From NCBI RefSeq assembly GCF_003403075.1, contig NZ_CP031557.1, positions 2,914,001 to 2,978,000 on the forward strand: 64,000 nucleotides of DNA. The letters are read 5' to 3'. Under the pieces are notes generated by a model. That model was given only the letters and a program-made list of their open reading frames with translations, searched no databases and was not told the origin of the DNA. Every line of letters begins with the position of its first letter. The stretch's first letter is position 1. The stretch comes from Flavobacterium psychrotrophum. Lineage in GTDB: Bacteria > Bacteroidota > Bacteroidia > Flavobacteriales > Flavobacteriaceae. Both the position numbers and the translations under genes were made by a program. Shown here in pieces: positions 27,405-37,007 of this stretch.

Positions 27405-30400
27405 CTAGCGTAATAAAGAGAAATGTGCCTTAAACTCTTTTCTGGTACCGGTAGATGAATCATACAGTACACTAAACCAGTAATCTGTAGCCGGTAGCGG
27501 GTAGCCGTTTAATGTGCCATCCCACCCCTGTCCGGCAGGTCTTATAGATGTAATTAATTTACCATACCTGTCATATATAAATATCAGGGCGTTGTACTGA
27601 CTTTCAAGTCCTTTAATGTTCCAGGTATCGCGGTGTCCATCGCTATTGGCACTAAAAAAACGCGGATAGTTAAGTGCAAAAACAGTAAGCTCTATATAGC
27701 CACAGCCGTTTACATCATTTACCCTTATAGTATGCTCACCATCATAAATACCTGTAAAGTAAGCATCATCCTGATATGCTCCGCCGTCCAGGCTATATTC
27801 ATAGCTTCCTGAACCTCCGGTTACATTTATTTTTATAACCTGGTTGCGGCTAAAGTCGACTCCTACCTCGGCAGTTGCCAGAGCTATTGAAGACAGTCCT
27901 ACACGCCCGGTAGCCGTTGTTTCACAACCTGATATTTTGTGTGTTGCCGTAACCAAGTATTCCCCCTCTTCCATAACCAGTATTGAAGCCGTGGTGTGAG
28001 GCAGTGCATTACCATCTTTCTCCCATACAAAAGTATAGTCAGTATTATTAAGGTTGCTTTGTAAAACTTTAGGGATTGGCACTCCGGTTACATTATCAAC
28101 ACATAAATATATATCTTTTATTACCGGCCTTGGCAGCGCATAAATGGTTATTGTTGTACGCACATCGGCAGTACAAACCGTACCTACAGTATAAACCACT
28201 GTTACAGTTCCGGCACGTTTTGGTGTAAGAAGCCCGTTTGCGTCAATGGTTGCATTTGCGGTACTTACAACCGACCAAACCCCTCCTGCAACCGAAGGTG
28301 TAAGCTGTAGTGTATCGTCAATACATACGGTAGTATTTCCGGTAATTGTACCCGGGGACGGTGCCGGAGCTGGTGCCGGGTCAATAACCACAGGTCCTGC
28401 AGATGCTTTACAGCCCGCAGCATTTTTAACGTATACAGTATAAGTACCTGCTCCAAGCCCTGTAAATGTGATACCTGTCTGGTAAGTAATATCGTCAAGG
28501 CTATAGGTATAACCCGCCCCATATGGACTCGTAATTGTTATTTTACCCACAGGGTCTGCACACGTAGGTTGTGTAACCGTATAACGTGGTGCAACAGGCG
28601 TAGCCGGCTGCGCGTTTATGCGTTGGGTAATTGAAGATATACATCCTCCCGCATTTTTTATCCTTATGGTATAATTGCCCGGTGGCAGGTTACTATATGT
28701 TGTTGTAGCATCATAGATGATGCCGTCAATGCTATACGTTATGCCAGCCCCCACAGGAGCTGTAATTACTATTGTACCAAGCGTGGTACAATCTGGCTGT
28801 GTAGTTACTATCGAAGGAGTAGCCGGAGCCGTTGGCGCAGCATCAATTATCTGGACAGTAACAGGAGAAATACATCCACCGGCCGATTTAGCTGTTATAT
28901 TATAAGTACCCGGTACAACATTAAAAGTTGTAGTGCTAAGATAATTTGTACCGTCTATACTATATGTGTAGCCTGCACCTAACGGAGCTGTAATTACTAT
29001 TTTTCCGGTTGCTTCTCCACATGCAGGGTTTGTAGGCATTACTGTAGGTGCAACGGGTGTTACAGGCTGCGCATTAATTACCTCAACCTTTACAGGAGAG
29101 ATACAGCCCGCAGCATTTTTAACCGTAATAGTATAGCGCCCGGCACTAAGTGGCCCGTATGACATAGCAGAACTGTAGTTGATACCGTCAATGCTGTAAG
29201 TAAAACCGGTTCCTGAAGGTCCTGTAATTACTAAACTTCCGGTTGCAACCACACACGTAGGCTGTGTAACGGTTACTAACGGCGCGGCAGGTCCTGCCGG
29301 TGCAGTGTTTATTACCTGAACTGTAGCCGGAGATATACAACCTGCGGCGTTTTTAACGGTTACATTATACGTGCCAGAACCTACATTAAAGGTTGTGGCA
29401 GTAACATAATTAATACCATCTATACTATAAGTTAAGCCTGTACCTGTCGGGGCTGTAATCACAATGGTGCCCTGAGTTGTACAGGTAGGATCTGTAGGTA
29501 TAAGTGTAGGTGCAACGGGAGCTGTTGGTGCGGCATTTATAACCTGAATTGTAGCAGCAGATATACAACCCGCTGCGTTTTTAACGGTTACATTATAACT
29601 TCCCGTCCCTACGCTAAACGTAGTAGTAGCTACATAGTTAGTACCGTCTATACTATAGGTTAAGCCCGCCCCTGTTGGAGCTGTAATTACGATACTGCCT
29701 TGCGTATTAGTACACGTTGGCTGTGTTGGGGTTACTGTTGGCGCGGCAGGTGCAGATGGTACTGCATTTATTACCTGAACCGTAGCAGCAGAAATACAAC
29801 CCGCTGCATTTTTAACCGTCACACTATAACTTCCCGGCCCTACGCTAAACGTAGTGGTGGCTACATAGTTAGTACCGTCTAGACTATAGGTTAAGCCCGC
29901 CCCTGTTGGGGCGGTTATTACAATACTGCCCTGTGCGTTTGTACACGTAGGCTGTGTTGGGGTTACTGTTGGCGCAACAGGCCCTGGCGGTGCTGCATTT
30001 ATAACCTGAACCGTAGCAGGAGAAATACAACCCGCTGCATTTTTTACCGTTACGTTATAGCTTCCCGGTATCCCTACGTTGAACGTAGTAGTTGCAACAT
30101 AGTTAGTCCCATCTATACTATAGGTTAAACCCGTGCCTGTTGGAGCGGTTATCACGATGCTGCCCTGTGCGTTTGTACACGTAGGCTGTGTTGGGGTTAC
30201 TGTTGGCGCAGCAGGTGCAGATGGTACTGCATTTATTACCTGAACCGTTGCCGGAGATATACAACCTGCGGTATTTTTTACCGTTACGTTATAGCTTCCC
30301 GGTATCCCTACGTTGAACGTAGTAGTTGCAACATAGTTAGTCCCGTCTATACTATAGGTTAAACCCGTGCCTGTTGGTGCGGTTATCACGATGCTGCCTT

Positions 30401-32537
30401 GTGCGTTTGTACAGGTAGGCTGTGTTGGAGTTACTGTTGGCGCAACAGGTGCAGATGGCGCTGCATTTATTACCTGAACCGTTGCCGGGGAAATACAACC
30501 CGAAGCATTTTTTACCGTTACATTGTAACTACCAGGCCCTACGCTGAACGTAGTGGTTGCAACATAGTTTGTACCGTCTATACTATAGGTTAGACCTGTG
30601 CCTGTTGGTGCGGTAATTACAATGCTGCCCTGTGCATTTGTACAGGTAGGCTGTGTAGGGGTTACTGTTGGAGCGACAGGTGCAGCTGCGGCTGGATTTA
30701 TTAATTGTGTAGTAACCGGAGAAATACAACCCGCGGCATTTTTTGCTGTTATACTATATGTACCTGCCCCTACTGTAAATGTAGTTGTAGAAACATAATT
30801 AGTACCATCTATACTATAGGTTAAGCCTGCGCCTGTTGGAGCAGTAATTACAATACTACCCAGTGTTGTACAGGTAGGATCTGTAGGGGTTACTACGGGA
30901 GCGGTTAAAGTTGCACCTGTTGTAAGCAATGCAGCATCAGAATACAAAGTACAGGTTGTTGACGTAATTTCGCAATAATACTGGTTCTGGTCAAATGATG
31001 CCGGTATATTACTAACCGTAAATGTTGCTGTTGTAGCACCTGCATAATTAGTACCATTTGTAACATTTACCCAGTTACCACTACTATTTAATACTTTCCA
31101 TTGATAGGTATATCCAGTACCTGTAGCTACCGATGTACTAAAGGTTGCTGTACCGCCCTGGCAAACCGACTGGTTAGAGGGTGACGTAATTGCAGGTACA
31201 TTACCCGGAGTAGGATTTGCAGTATGCATACCAAGGTTTGAACAATATTCGGTAGGACTTGAAATCCAGTCACTCGCAGAAAAGTTTATATTAGGTGCAA
31301 CTGCATTTGGCCTTCGAATCATTGTATACCCTCTGTCTGCTTCAGAATTACCTATTGGTGCTGTAGTCACATGGTCTATTAGCACACCATTTTTTCTAAG
31401 CCTGAAAGCATCTTTACCATTAAAACCACCCATGTAAGTATCATAAGTAAGTGTTCTGGCATAAAGACAATCAAAAGCATCACCCCCTGCCCTCACCAAA
31501 TGGGTTTGGCCAGGACCAACAGAGCCTAAAAGTGTAATATTATATCCCGGAGTGGAAAGATTATCAAAATCGCCAAAGCGCTCTAATGTATATTCACCAT
31601 TAAATGTAACTGTATTGGCTCCCGGGTTGTATATTTCTACAACTCCCGGATCGCCAGCATATTCATCATACAGTTCTGAAATATAAATTTCTGCGCTGGC
31701 ACATTGGGGTGTTAATACTGTAAAAGTTGCAGGAGACTCACTTAAACAACCATCTGAAGCCCTTACAGATATCGGTCCTGTTGCAGCACCCTGAGGCACA
31801 ACAGCCCTTATTTGTGTATTTGAGATTACCGTATATGTTGCTGCCGTAGTTCCAAACAGTACCGCCTGTGCACCGGTAAAACCATTTCCGGTTATGATAA
31901 CAACAGTATTATCCGGCCCCGTTGCAGGTGTAAACGATGTTACGGTAGCAGTATTACAATTAGAATAAACCCTGCCATTCAGGGTAAAATCGTCAAGGCG
32001 TATATTACCGCCTGTGCCGCCGGTTAAGGTTAGCACTACTGATACTGTACCCGTTAGACCCGTTACTGGGTTACTTACCGGTAGCGATGTAGCTCCTGCA
32101 TTAGCGCCTGATCCTGAAGTTAGTCCACTACCTACGGTAATGCTATTTATAGCCATCGACCAGTTTGCTGGCCCTGAGTTGCTTTTTCTTGTCCAGAAAT
32201 TAAAAGATGTAACATCCACAGCAAAACCAGGAGCAACATTAAAAGTTAGCGTAATAGTAACTGCTCCTGTTGGCGTAACAGCCTGTATGGCCGATGCTGT
32301 GCCGCCACTACCATTACCGCTGGACCAGGAACCAGGAACAAGATTATTTGTCCATGTAGATCCTGACAAATGTGATTCTATAGTTACAGGTGCTACCCTA
32401 TACGGATACGTATTTATGGTAGTCGTACCAAATTCATGTCTATAAATTTGTGCCTTTAAATTACTTACAGTAAAAACAAGGCACACTACTGCCAGCAGAA
32501 ATTTCGAGTAAAAATACTTCGGGTATTTTTGGGTCAT
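27405..32537 (-). CDS. Giant SprB-repeat adhesin with T9SS type B sorting domain
   Basis: The protein has 1710 residues: signal peptide (about 1-30), a jelly-roll-like region, an IPT/TIG domain (about 195-275; NTVVIITGNGFTGAQAVLFG), a lamin-tail domain (about 282-430; IYISELYDEYAGDPGVVEIY), an Ig-like domain, then 11 SprB-type repeats of about 77 residues (544-1389), and a C-terminal gliding-motility-type (type B) domain over the last 95 residues (FFSANSDGHRDTWNIKGL). SprB is the mobile gliding adhesin of Flavobacterium; proteins with this layout are T9SS cargo displayed on the surface. Repeat number may vary by recombination. Confidence 0.9.
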   Translation of the reverse strand: MTQKYPKYFYSKFLLAVVCLVFTVSNLKAQIYRHEFGTTTINTYPYRVAPVTIESHLSGSTWTNNLVPGSWSSGNGSGGTASAIQAVTPTGAVTITLTFNVAPGFAVDVTSFNFWTRKSNSGPANWSMAINSITVGSGLTSGSGANAGATSLPVSNPVTGLTGTVSVVLTLTGGTGGNIRLDDFTLNGRVYSNCNTATVTSFTPATGPDNTVVIITGNGFTGAQAVLFGTTAATYTVISNTQIRAVVPQGAATGPISVRASDGCLSESPATFTVLTPQCASAEIYISELYDEYAGDPGVVEIYNPGANTVTFNGEYTLERFGDFDNLSTPGYNITLLGSVGPGQTHLVRAGGDAFDCLYARTLTYDTYMGGFNGKDAFRLRKNGVLIDHVTTAPIGNSEADRGYTMIRRPNAVAPNINFSASDWISSPTEYCSNLGMHTANPTPGNVPAITSPSNQSVCQGGTATFSTSVATGTGYTYQWKVLNSSGNWVNVTNGTNYAGATTATFTVSNIPASFDQNQYYCEITSTTCTLYSDAALLTTGATLTAPVVTPTDPTCTTLGSIVITAPTGAGLTYSIDGTNYVSTTTFTVGAGTYSITAKNAAGCISPVTTQLINPAAAAPVAPTVTPTQPTCTNAQGSIVITAPTGTGLTYSIDGTNYVATTTFSVGPGSYNVTVKNASGCISPATVQVINAAPSAPVAPTVTPTQPTCTNAQGSIVITAPTGTGLTYSIDGTNYVATTTFNVGIPGSYNVTVKNTAGCISPATVQVINAVPSAPAAPTVTPTQPTCTNAQGSIVITAPTGTGLTYSIDGTNYVATTTFNVGIPGSYNVTVKNAAGCISPATVQVINAAPPGPVAPTVTPTQPTCTNAQGSIVITAPTGAGLTYSLDGTNYVATTTFSVGPGSYSVTVKNAAGCISAATVQVINAVPSAPAAPTVTPTQPTCTNTQGSIVITAPTGAGLTYSIDGTNYVATTTFSVGTGSYNVTVKNAAGCISAATIQVINAAPTAPVAPTLIPTDPTCTTQGTIVITAPTGTGLTYSIDGINYVTATTFNVGSGTYNVTVKNAAGCISPATVQVINTAPAGPAAPLVTVTQPTCVVATGSLVITGPSGTGFTYSIDGINYSSAMSYGPLSAGRYTITVKNAAGCISPVKVEVINAQPVTPVAPTVMPTNPACGEATGKIVITAPLGAGYTYSIDGTNYLSTTTFNVVPGTYNITAKSAGGCISPVTVQIIDAAPTAPATPSIVTTQPDCTTLGTIVITAPVGAGITYSIDGIIYDATTTYSNLPPGNYTIRIKNAGGCISSITQRINAQPATPVAPRYTVTQPTCADPVGKITITSPYGAGYTYSLDDITYQTGITFTGLGAGTYTVYVKNAAGCKASAGPVVIDPAPAPAPSPGTITGNTTVCIDDTLQLTPSVAGGVWSVVSTANATIDANGLLTPKRAGTVTVVYTVGTVCTADVRTTITIYALPRPVIKDIYLCVDNVTGVPIPKVLQSNLNNTDYTFVWEKDGNALPHTTASILVMEEGEYLVTATHKISGCETTATGRVGLSSIALATAEVGVDFSRNQVIKINVTGGSGSYEYSLDGGAYQDDAYFTGIYDGEHTIRVNDVNGCGYIELTVFALNYPRFFSANSDGHRDTWNIKGLESQYNALIFIYDRYGKLITSIRPAGQGWDGTLNGYPLPATDYWFSVLYDSSTGTRKEFKAHFSLLR
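28370..30905 (-). repeat. Array of 11 SprB-like repeats within the gene
   Basis: About 11 units of 225-240 bp encode the pattern TQPTCTN...GSIVITAPTG...LTYSIDGTNY...VTVKNAAGCISPATVQVINA. Units 2-6 (about 29,500-30,680) are nearly identical in DNA sequence; the outer units have diverged. Boundaries are approximate. Confidence 0.85.
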
Positions 32538-32566
32538 CAGTTATAAATGTAACAGGTTTAACAAGG

Positions 32567-32574
32567 CAAAGTTA
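32567..32574 (-). promoter_or_regulatory. Putative -7 box for the 27405-32537 gene
   Basis: TAACTTTG on the minus strand matches TAnnTTTG and lies 29 bp upstream of the ATG. No well-spaced TTG is seen upstream, so the -33 element is uncertain. Confidence 0.38.
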
Positions 32575-32658
32575 TAATCTTATACAATTTAACCTAATTT
32601 TAAGAAGTTAAATTATAATCTTTTGTATGTAAAATAATTGTAAAGTGCTATAAAACAG

Positions 32659-32685
32659 AAAATGGCTACAATTTGCAGCCATTTT
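32659..32685 (-). terminator. Terminator of the 32702-36487 gene
   Basis: AAAATGGCT and AGCCATTTT form a 9-bp stem around a 9-base loop, 17 bp past the stop codon, with the U run inside the 3' arm. Confidence 0.78.
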
Positions 32686-32701
32686 CCTTATCATTTCTTT
32701 C

Positions 32702-35700
32702 TTAATTACTTCTGTTTACATAAACCCATCCGGTTTTCGTTTCATTGTCCATGTTTATTACATAATAATAAGTACCTGTTGGCAATTCATCTCCCCCGTT
32801 AGTTTGTCCAAACCATTCATTAGAGTAGTCTGATCTTTTATAAACTTCAAGTCCGTAACGGTTAAATATCTCAATCTTTCTAACGTTAAGTCCTGTAAGA
32901 TCAAAACGGTCGTTCATATTATCATTATTTGGCGAAATACCTCTCGGAATATCACAGAAAACACCATCTACAGTAAAGCGATACGCATCAGTACATCCGC
33001 CTGAAGTACTTACTGTAAGTTCAAACACTAACGGATAATCTTCAGTCCTTATGTTATTACTCACACCATATTCTGTTACATTAAAAGTAGTATCACTTCC
33101 TAAAACGGTAGCCTGACCGGCAATTCTCCACTCAAATTGCACATTTGCCACATCAAAGCTATTATTTAAAGACATTCCTTCTAAAATATAGTTATTACCA
33201 TTAATTGTTGGCCTGCAACCCTGTGCACCTGTTAGCTGTGGCGCACCTGCTTGCGAGGTATTAATAATAACCGGTGGGCTTACTGATGTACAACCCTGAG
33301 TATTTTGTACTGTAATGGTGTAGCTACCTGCCGGAAGTGTAAAACTGGTTCCTGCCTGGAATGCACCTCCGTTTACACTATACTGGTATTCTGATCCTAA
33401 CGGAGCAGTAATGGTTAGTAATCCTGACAAAGAAGCACATGTAGCGTCAATAGTTGTTGCTGTTGCCGCTACTGGCGCTGGCACAGCCGGATTAACTACA
33501 TAAGGTAAACTTACAGAAGTACAGCCTTGGGCATTCTGTACCGTAACAATATGAGTTCCCGGATTAACAGAAAATATTGTACCCGACTGGAAGGCTCCAC
33601 CGTCTACACTATATTGATATTCTGCCCCTAATGGTGCCGTGATTATTAATGTACCAGATGTAGTGCCACATACAGGATCTACAGGGGTTGCAGTTGGAGA
33701 TAACGGTCCGGCCGGAGCAGGATTAATCACGTAAACAGGGCTAACCGAAGTACATCCCTGAGTATTCCTTACCGTAACAGTATAACTTCCCGAAGGAAGT
33801 GTAAATAATGTGCCTGACTGGAATGTAACGCCATCTACACTATACTCATATTGGGCACCCAGCGGGGCAGTTACTGTAAGTGTTCCCGTTGTTGACGCAC
33901 AGGTTAGAGGATTGGCAGGTACTGCCGTTGCAGCTATTGGCGCGGCCGGAGCAGGATTAATAACATATGGTGCACTAACTGATATACAGCCCTGTGTATT
34001 CCTTACCGTAATAGTATAACTTCCTGATGGCAGTGTAAACAATGTACCCGATTGGAATGCAACACCATCTATACTATATTCATATTGGGCACCCAGCGGG
34101 GCGGTTACCGTAAGTGTTCCCGTTGTTGATGCACAGGTTAGAGGGTCGGCAGGTACTGCTGTCGCAGCTATTGGCGCCGCCGGAGCAGGATTAATAACAT
34201 ATGGTGCACTAACTGATATACAGCCCTGAGTATTTCTTACCGTAACGGTATAACTTCCTGAAGGGAGTGTAAACAATGTACCCGATTGGAATGTAACGCC
34301 ATCTACACTATATTCATATTGGGCACCCAGCGGGGCGGTTACTGTAAGCGTTCCCGTTGTTGATGCACAGGTTAGAGGATCGGCAGGTACTGCTGTCGCA
34401 GCTATTGGCGCCGCCGGAGCATTGCCAATTGTATAAACCGGACTAACCGAAGTACAGCCCTGGGTATTCCTCACCGTAATGGTATAACTTCCTGATGGCA
34501 GTGTAAATAATATTCCTGGTTGGAATGTAACACCATCTATACTATATTCATATTGTGTACCAAGCGGGGCAGTTACTGTAAGTGTTCCCGTTGTTGATGC
34601 ACAGGTTAGAGGATCTGTAGGTAAAGCCGTTGCAGCTATTGGCGCAGCAGGAGCATTGCCAATTGTATAAACTTGGCTAACCGAAGTACAGCCCTGTGTA
34701 TTCCTTACCGTAATGGTATAACTTCCTGATGGCAGTGTAAACAATATTCCTGGTTGGAATGCAACGCCATCTACACTATATTCATATTGGGCACCCAGCG
34801 GGGCGGTTACTGTAAGTGTTCCTGTTGTTGACGCACAGGTTAGAGGATCTGTAGGTAAAGCCGTTGCAGCTATTGGCGTGGCCGGAGCAGGATTAATAAC
34901 ATATGGCGCACTAACTGATGTACAGCCCTGGGTATTCCTTACCGTAACGGTATAACTTCCTGATGGCAGTGTAAACAATGTACCCGATTGGAATGTAACA
35001 CCATCTATACTATATTCATATTGGGCACCCAGCGGGGCGGTTACTGTAAGTGTTCCCGTTGTTGATGCACAGGCTAGAGGATCTGTAGGCAAAGCCGTTG
35101 CAGCTACTGGCGCGGCTGGGGCATTGCCAATTGTATAAACCGGGCTAATCGAAGTACAGCCCTGTGTATTCCTTACCGTAACGGTATAACTTCCTGATGG
35201 CAGTGTAAACAATATTCCTGGTTGGAATGTAACACCATCTATACTATATTCATATTGGGCACCCAGCGGGGCAGTTACTGTAAGTGTTCCCGTTGTTGAC
35301 GTACAGGTTAGAGGATTTGCAGGTAGAGCTGTAACATTTACAGCCGGAGTCACCTCAAGCTGAGCAGCATTAGTAATTAAAGTACAACCGGGAGTGGTTA
35401 TAACACAATAGTATTGAGTGTCATCAAGATTAGACGTTACACTATTTACAGTAAGTATAGCAGTAGTAGCCCCGGAAAAATTGGCTCCTGTTACATTTAC
35501 CCACGCTCCGGAAACAAGCATTTTCCACTGATATGTAGCACCCTGAGCCGGTGCCACAACTGTAGAAAATGTAGCCTGCCCTCCGGCACATACTATATAA
35601 TCCTGAGGCTGTGTTATTACATCTACCACAGGACCTCCCGTAGCAGGTGGGCCGTTGGGCTCACCAAGGTCACTACAATTCATCCCAACAATATCCCAGT

Positions 35701-36487
35701 CAGCAGCCCTATAAGCTGTTGTAGGCGCCACAATACCTGTATTAGACTTACGCTTTACAGTATAACCTGCATTACTGGGTGCTTTAGAAATATCTATAAC
35801 CACACCATTCTTTTTTAGCCTGAATACATCATTACCATTTATACCAGACCCCATTGTTGCGTCGACACGTGCAGTACAACCCGGGTCGCCGCCATTATTA
35901 CGTGAAACTACATTATAAGTAGACTCTGGATCTATAGATCCCTGTAAAATAAGAGTATAATCCGGCACTAAAGCAGGATTAGTAAGATCTGTAAAATTAT
36001 CTCCAAAACGCTCTAGAACATACTCTCCATTGAAATCTATTGTAGTTGTAGAGGATGGATTAGTAAGCTCTATCATTCCATAACTTAGTGGTACATGGTC
36101 ATATAACTCTGATATATAAATCTCAGGGGTTATACAGGCAGAAGTCAGTACTGTAAATACACCTCCTGTTGCCACGCACCCATTTGTGGTAACCCTTATT
36201 GTACCGGTTGAAGCCCCGGCAGGAACCGCTGCCAAAATCTCTGAATCGGATACTACTGTATATCCGGGTGATTGTATTCCGTTAAAACGCACAGACGATG
36301 TGCCTATACCAAGATTGAAGCCTGAACCATTTATTGAAATGATTGTACCTACCGGTCCGCTAGAGGGAGTATAGGTGTTTACAAAAGTATTTGTACAGGG
36401 TTGTTGGGCTGTTGCAGTAATTGCAAAAAGCAAAAAAAAGACACACCACAGCTTTGAGAACGGCTGAAATAGTTTTTTACTTGTCAT
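32702..36487 (-). CDS. SprB-repeat surface protein with T9SS type B sorting domain
   Basis: This 1261-residue protein has the same plan as its left neighbour: signal peptide (to about residue 27), IPT/TIG domain (about 31-115; PVGTIISINGSGF), lamin-tail domain (about 119-270; IYISELYDHVPLSYGMIEL), Ig-like domain (about 290-380), nine SprB-type repeats (382-1079) and a type B T9SS C-terminus (GISPNNDNMNDRFDL). It is probably an outer-membrane-anchored adhesin. The two proteins are paralogues in tandem, but their repeat units differ in sequence, so each array was amplified separately. Confidence 0.9.
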   Translation of the reverse strand: MTSKKLFQPFSKLWCVFFLLFAITATAQQPCTNTFVNTYTPSSGPVGTIISINGSGFNLGIGTSSVRFNGIQSPGYTVVSDSEILAAVPAGASTGTIRVTTNGCVATGGVFTVLTSACITPEIYISELYDHVPLSYGMIELTNPSSTTTIDFNGEYVLERFGDNFTDLTNPALVPDYTLILQGSIDPESTYNVVSRNNGGDPGCTARVDATMGSGINGNDVFRLKKNGVVIDISKAPSNAGYTVKRKSNTGIVAPTTAYRAADWDIVGMNCSDLGEPNGPPATGGPVVDVITQPQDYIVCAGGQATFSTVVAPAQGATYQWKMLVSGAWVNVTGANFSGATTAILTVNSVTSNLDDTQYYCVITTPGCTLITNAAQLEVTPAVNVTALPANPLTCTSTTGTLTVTAPLGAQYEYSIDGVTFQPGILFTLPSGSYTVTVRNTQGCTSISPVYTIGNAPAAPVAATALPTDPLACASTTGTLTVTAPLGAQYEYSIDGVTFQSGTLFTLPSGSYTVTVRNTQGCTSVSAPYVINPAPATPIAATALPTDPLTCASTTGTLTVTAPLGAQYEYSVDGVAFQPGILFTLPSGSYTITVRNTQGCTSVSQVYTIGNAPAAPIAATALPTDPLTCASTTGTLTVTAPLGTQYEYSIDGVTFQPGILFTLPSGSYTITVRNTQGCTSVSPVYTIGNAPAAPIAATAVPADPLTCASTTGTLTVTAPLGAQYEYSVDGVTFQSGTLFTLPSGSYTVTVRNTQGCISVSAPYVINPAPAAPIAATAVPADPLTCASTTGTLTVTAPLGAQYEYSIDGVAFQSGTLFTLPSGSYTITVRNTQGCISVSAPYVINPAPAAPIAATAVPANPLTCASTTGTLTVTAPLGAQYEYSVDGVTFQSGTLFTLPSGSYTVTVRNTQGCTSVSPVYVINPAPAGPLSPTATPVDPVCGTTSGTLIITAPLGAEYQYSVDGGAFQSGTIFSVNPGTHIVTVQNAQGCTSVSLPYVVNPAVPAPVAATATTIDATCASLSGLLTITAPLGSEYQYSVNGGAFQAGTSFTLPAGSYTITVQNTQGCTSVSPPVIINTSQAGAPQLTGAQGCRPTINGNNYILEGMSLNNSFDVANVQFEWRIAGQATVLGSDTTFNVTEYGVSNNIRTEDYPLVFELTVSTSGGCTDAYRFTVDGVFCDIPRGISPNNDNMNDRFDLTGLNVRKIEIFNRYGLEVYKRSDYSNEWFGQTNGGDELPTGTYYYVINMDNETKTGWVYVNRSN
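33250..35345 (-). repeat. Array of nine SprB-like repeats within the gene
   Basis: Nine units of about 230 bp encode DPLTCASTTGTLTVTAPLG...YEYSIDGVTFQ...SYTVTVRNTQGC. Units 2-7 are nearly identical at DNA level, differing mainly at a few codons and in the ends TIGNAPA or VINPAPA; the last two units are more diverged. Confidence 0.85.
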
Positions 36488-36754
36488 AATGTCATATTGG
36501 TTTACGCACGTAAAATGCCACGCAATATATCATACAATAAATGAAAAAGAGTTAATGTTACTTTACCAAATAGTTAGTTGATTGCTCATAACTAAAACAC
36601 AAATATTTAAAAAACAGGCATTTAACTCACAAAAAACTCATGGAGGTGATACTCTTGCTTTTTAAGCCAACTAATTGCATGCTTAAAGTATAAATCCTGT
36701 AAATTTTTGTAGTGATTCGCTATCCCTTTGGAGATTATAAGGTGGAATAAATAG
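36488..36754. other. Intergenic stretch with a possible minus-strand gene remnant
   Basis: Upstream DNA of the 36487 gene. On the minus strand an open frame of about 54 codons runs from 36784 to a TAA at 36622-36624 with a protein-like sequence (IANHYKNLQDLYFKHAISW) but no start codon. It could be the tail of a gene displaced long ago or chance. No promoter is clear. Confidence 0.3.
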
Positions 36755-36788
36755 AAAACCCCTTAAATCATACGATTTAAGGGGTTTT
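36755..36788 (-). terminator. Hairpin terminator, probably the original tRNA-Pro terminator
   Basis: AAAACCCCTTAAAT pairs perfectly with ATTTAAGGGGTTTT around a 6-base loop. It directly abuts the left 16-bp attachment repeat (36790-36805). In the uninterrupted chromosome this would lie just beyond the tRNA-Pro 3' end on the minus strand, so it is probably the terminator the element separated from the tRNA. Confidence 0.75.
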
Positions 36789-36789
36789 T

Positions 36790-36805
36790 AGTCGGGGTGG
36801 CAGGA
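36790..36805. repeat. Left attachment-site direct repeat
   Basis: AGTCGGGGTGGCAGGA is identical to 58760-58775, where it forms the 3' end of tRNA-Pro. The bases after it (CGATGCC) do not continue the tRNA, so this is the displaced copy created by integration, not a tRNA gene. Confidence 0.85.
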
Positions 36806-36864
36806 CGATGCCTACTCTCCGCAAATATCTTTATATCAATCCCTTGATAATCCCTTTTGCAATC

Positions 36865-36886
36865 CGCTCACCGTTTTGCTCACATT
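36865..36886 (+). repeat. Left arm-type direct repeat, candidate integrase site
   Basis: CGCTCAC, five variable bases, then TGCTCACATT. The same arrangement in the same orientation occurs at 58639-58660 near the other end. Each holds two CTCAC blocks 12 bp apart, as expected for arm-binding sites of tyrosine recombinases or their accessory factors. Confidence 0.5.
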
Positions 36887-37007
36887 TAAGCTATTCGGTA
36901 ACGGGTGCAAATATAGGCTTTTTTACAATAAAATAAAGTATTGTATGGAAATTTTGCCTTGATTCGTGATAGTCCTTAATTTTGATTTTTTTTCTATTTC
37001 TTTATAC

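Noticed and set aside
32014..32445. A 143-codon plus-strand frame
   Set aside because: Antisense to the adhesin signal and jelly-roll region; composition is the mirror of Thr/Val/Gly-rich coding DNA.
28370..35345. Regularly spaced repeats that could suggest CRISPR arrays
   Set aside because: Units are about 230 bp, in frame and encode SprB-like protein domains; there are no short repeats with unique spacers and no cas genes.
36790..36805. A second tRNA-Pro-like sequence
   Set aside because: Only 16 bases match the tRNA 3' end; the following bases do not form arms. It is an attachment repeat.
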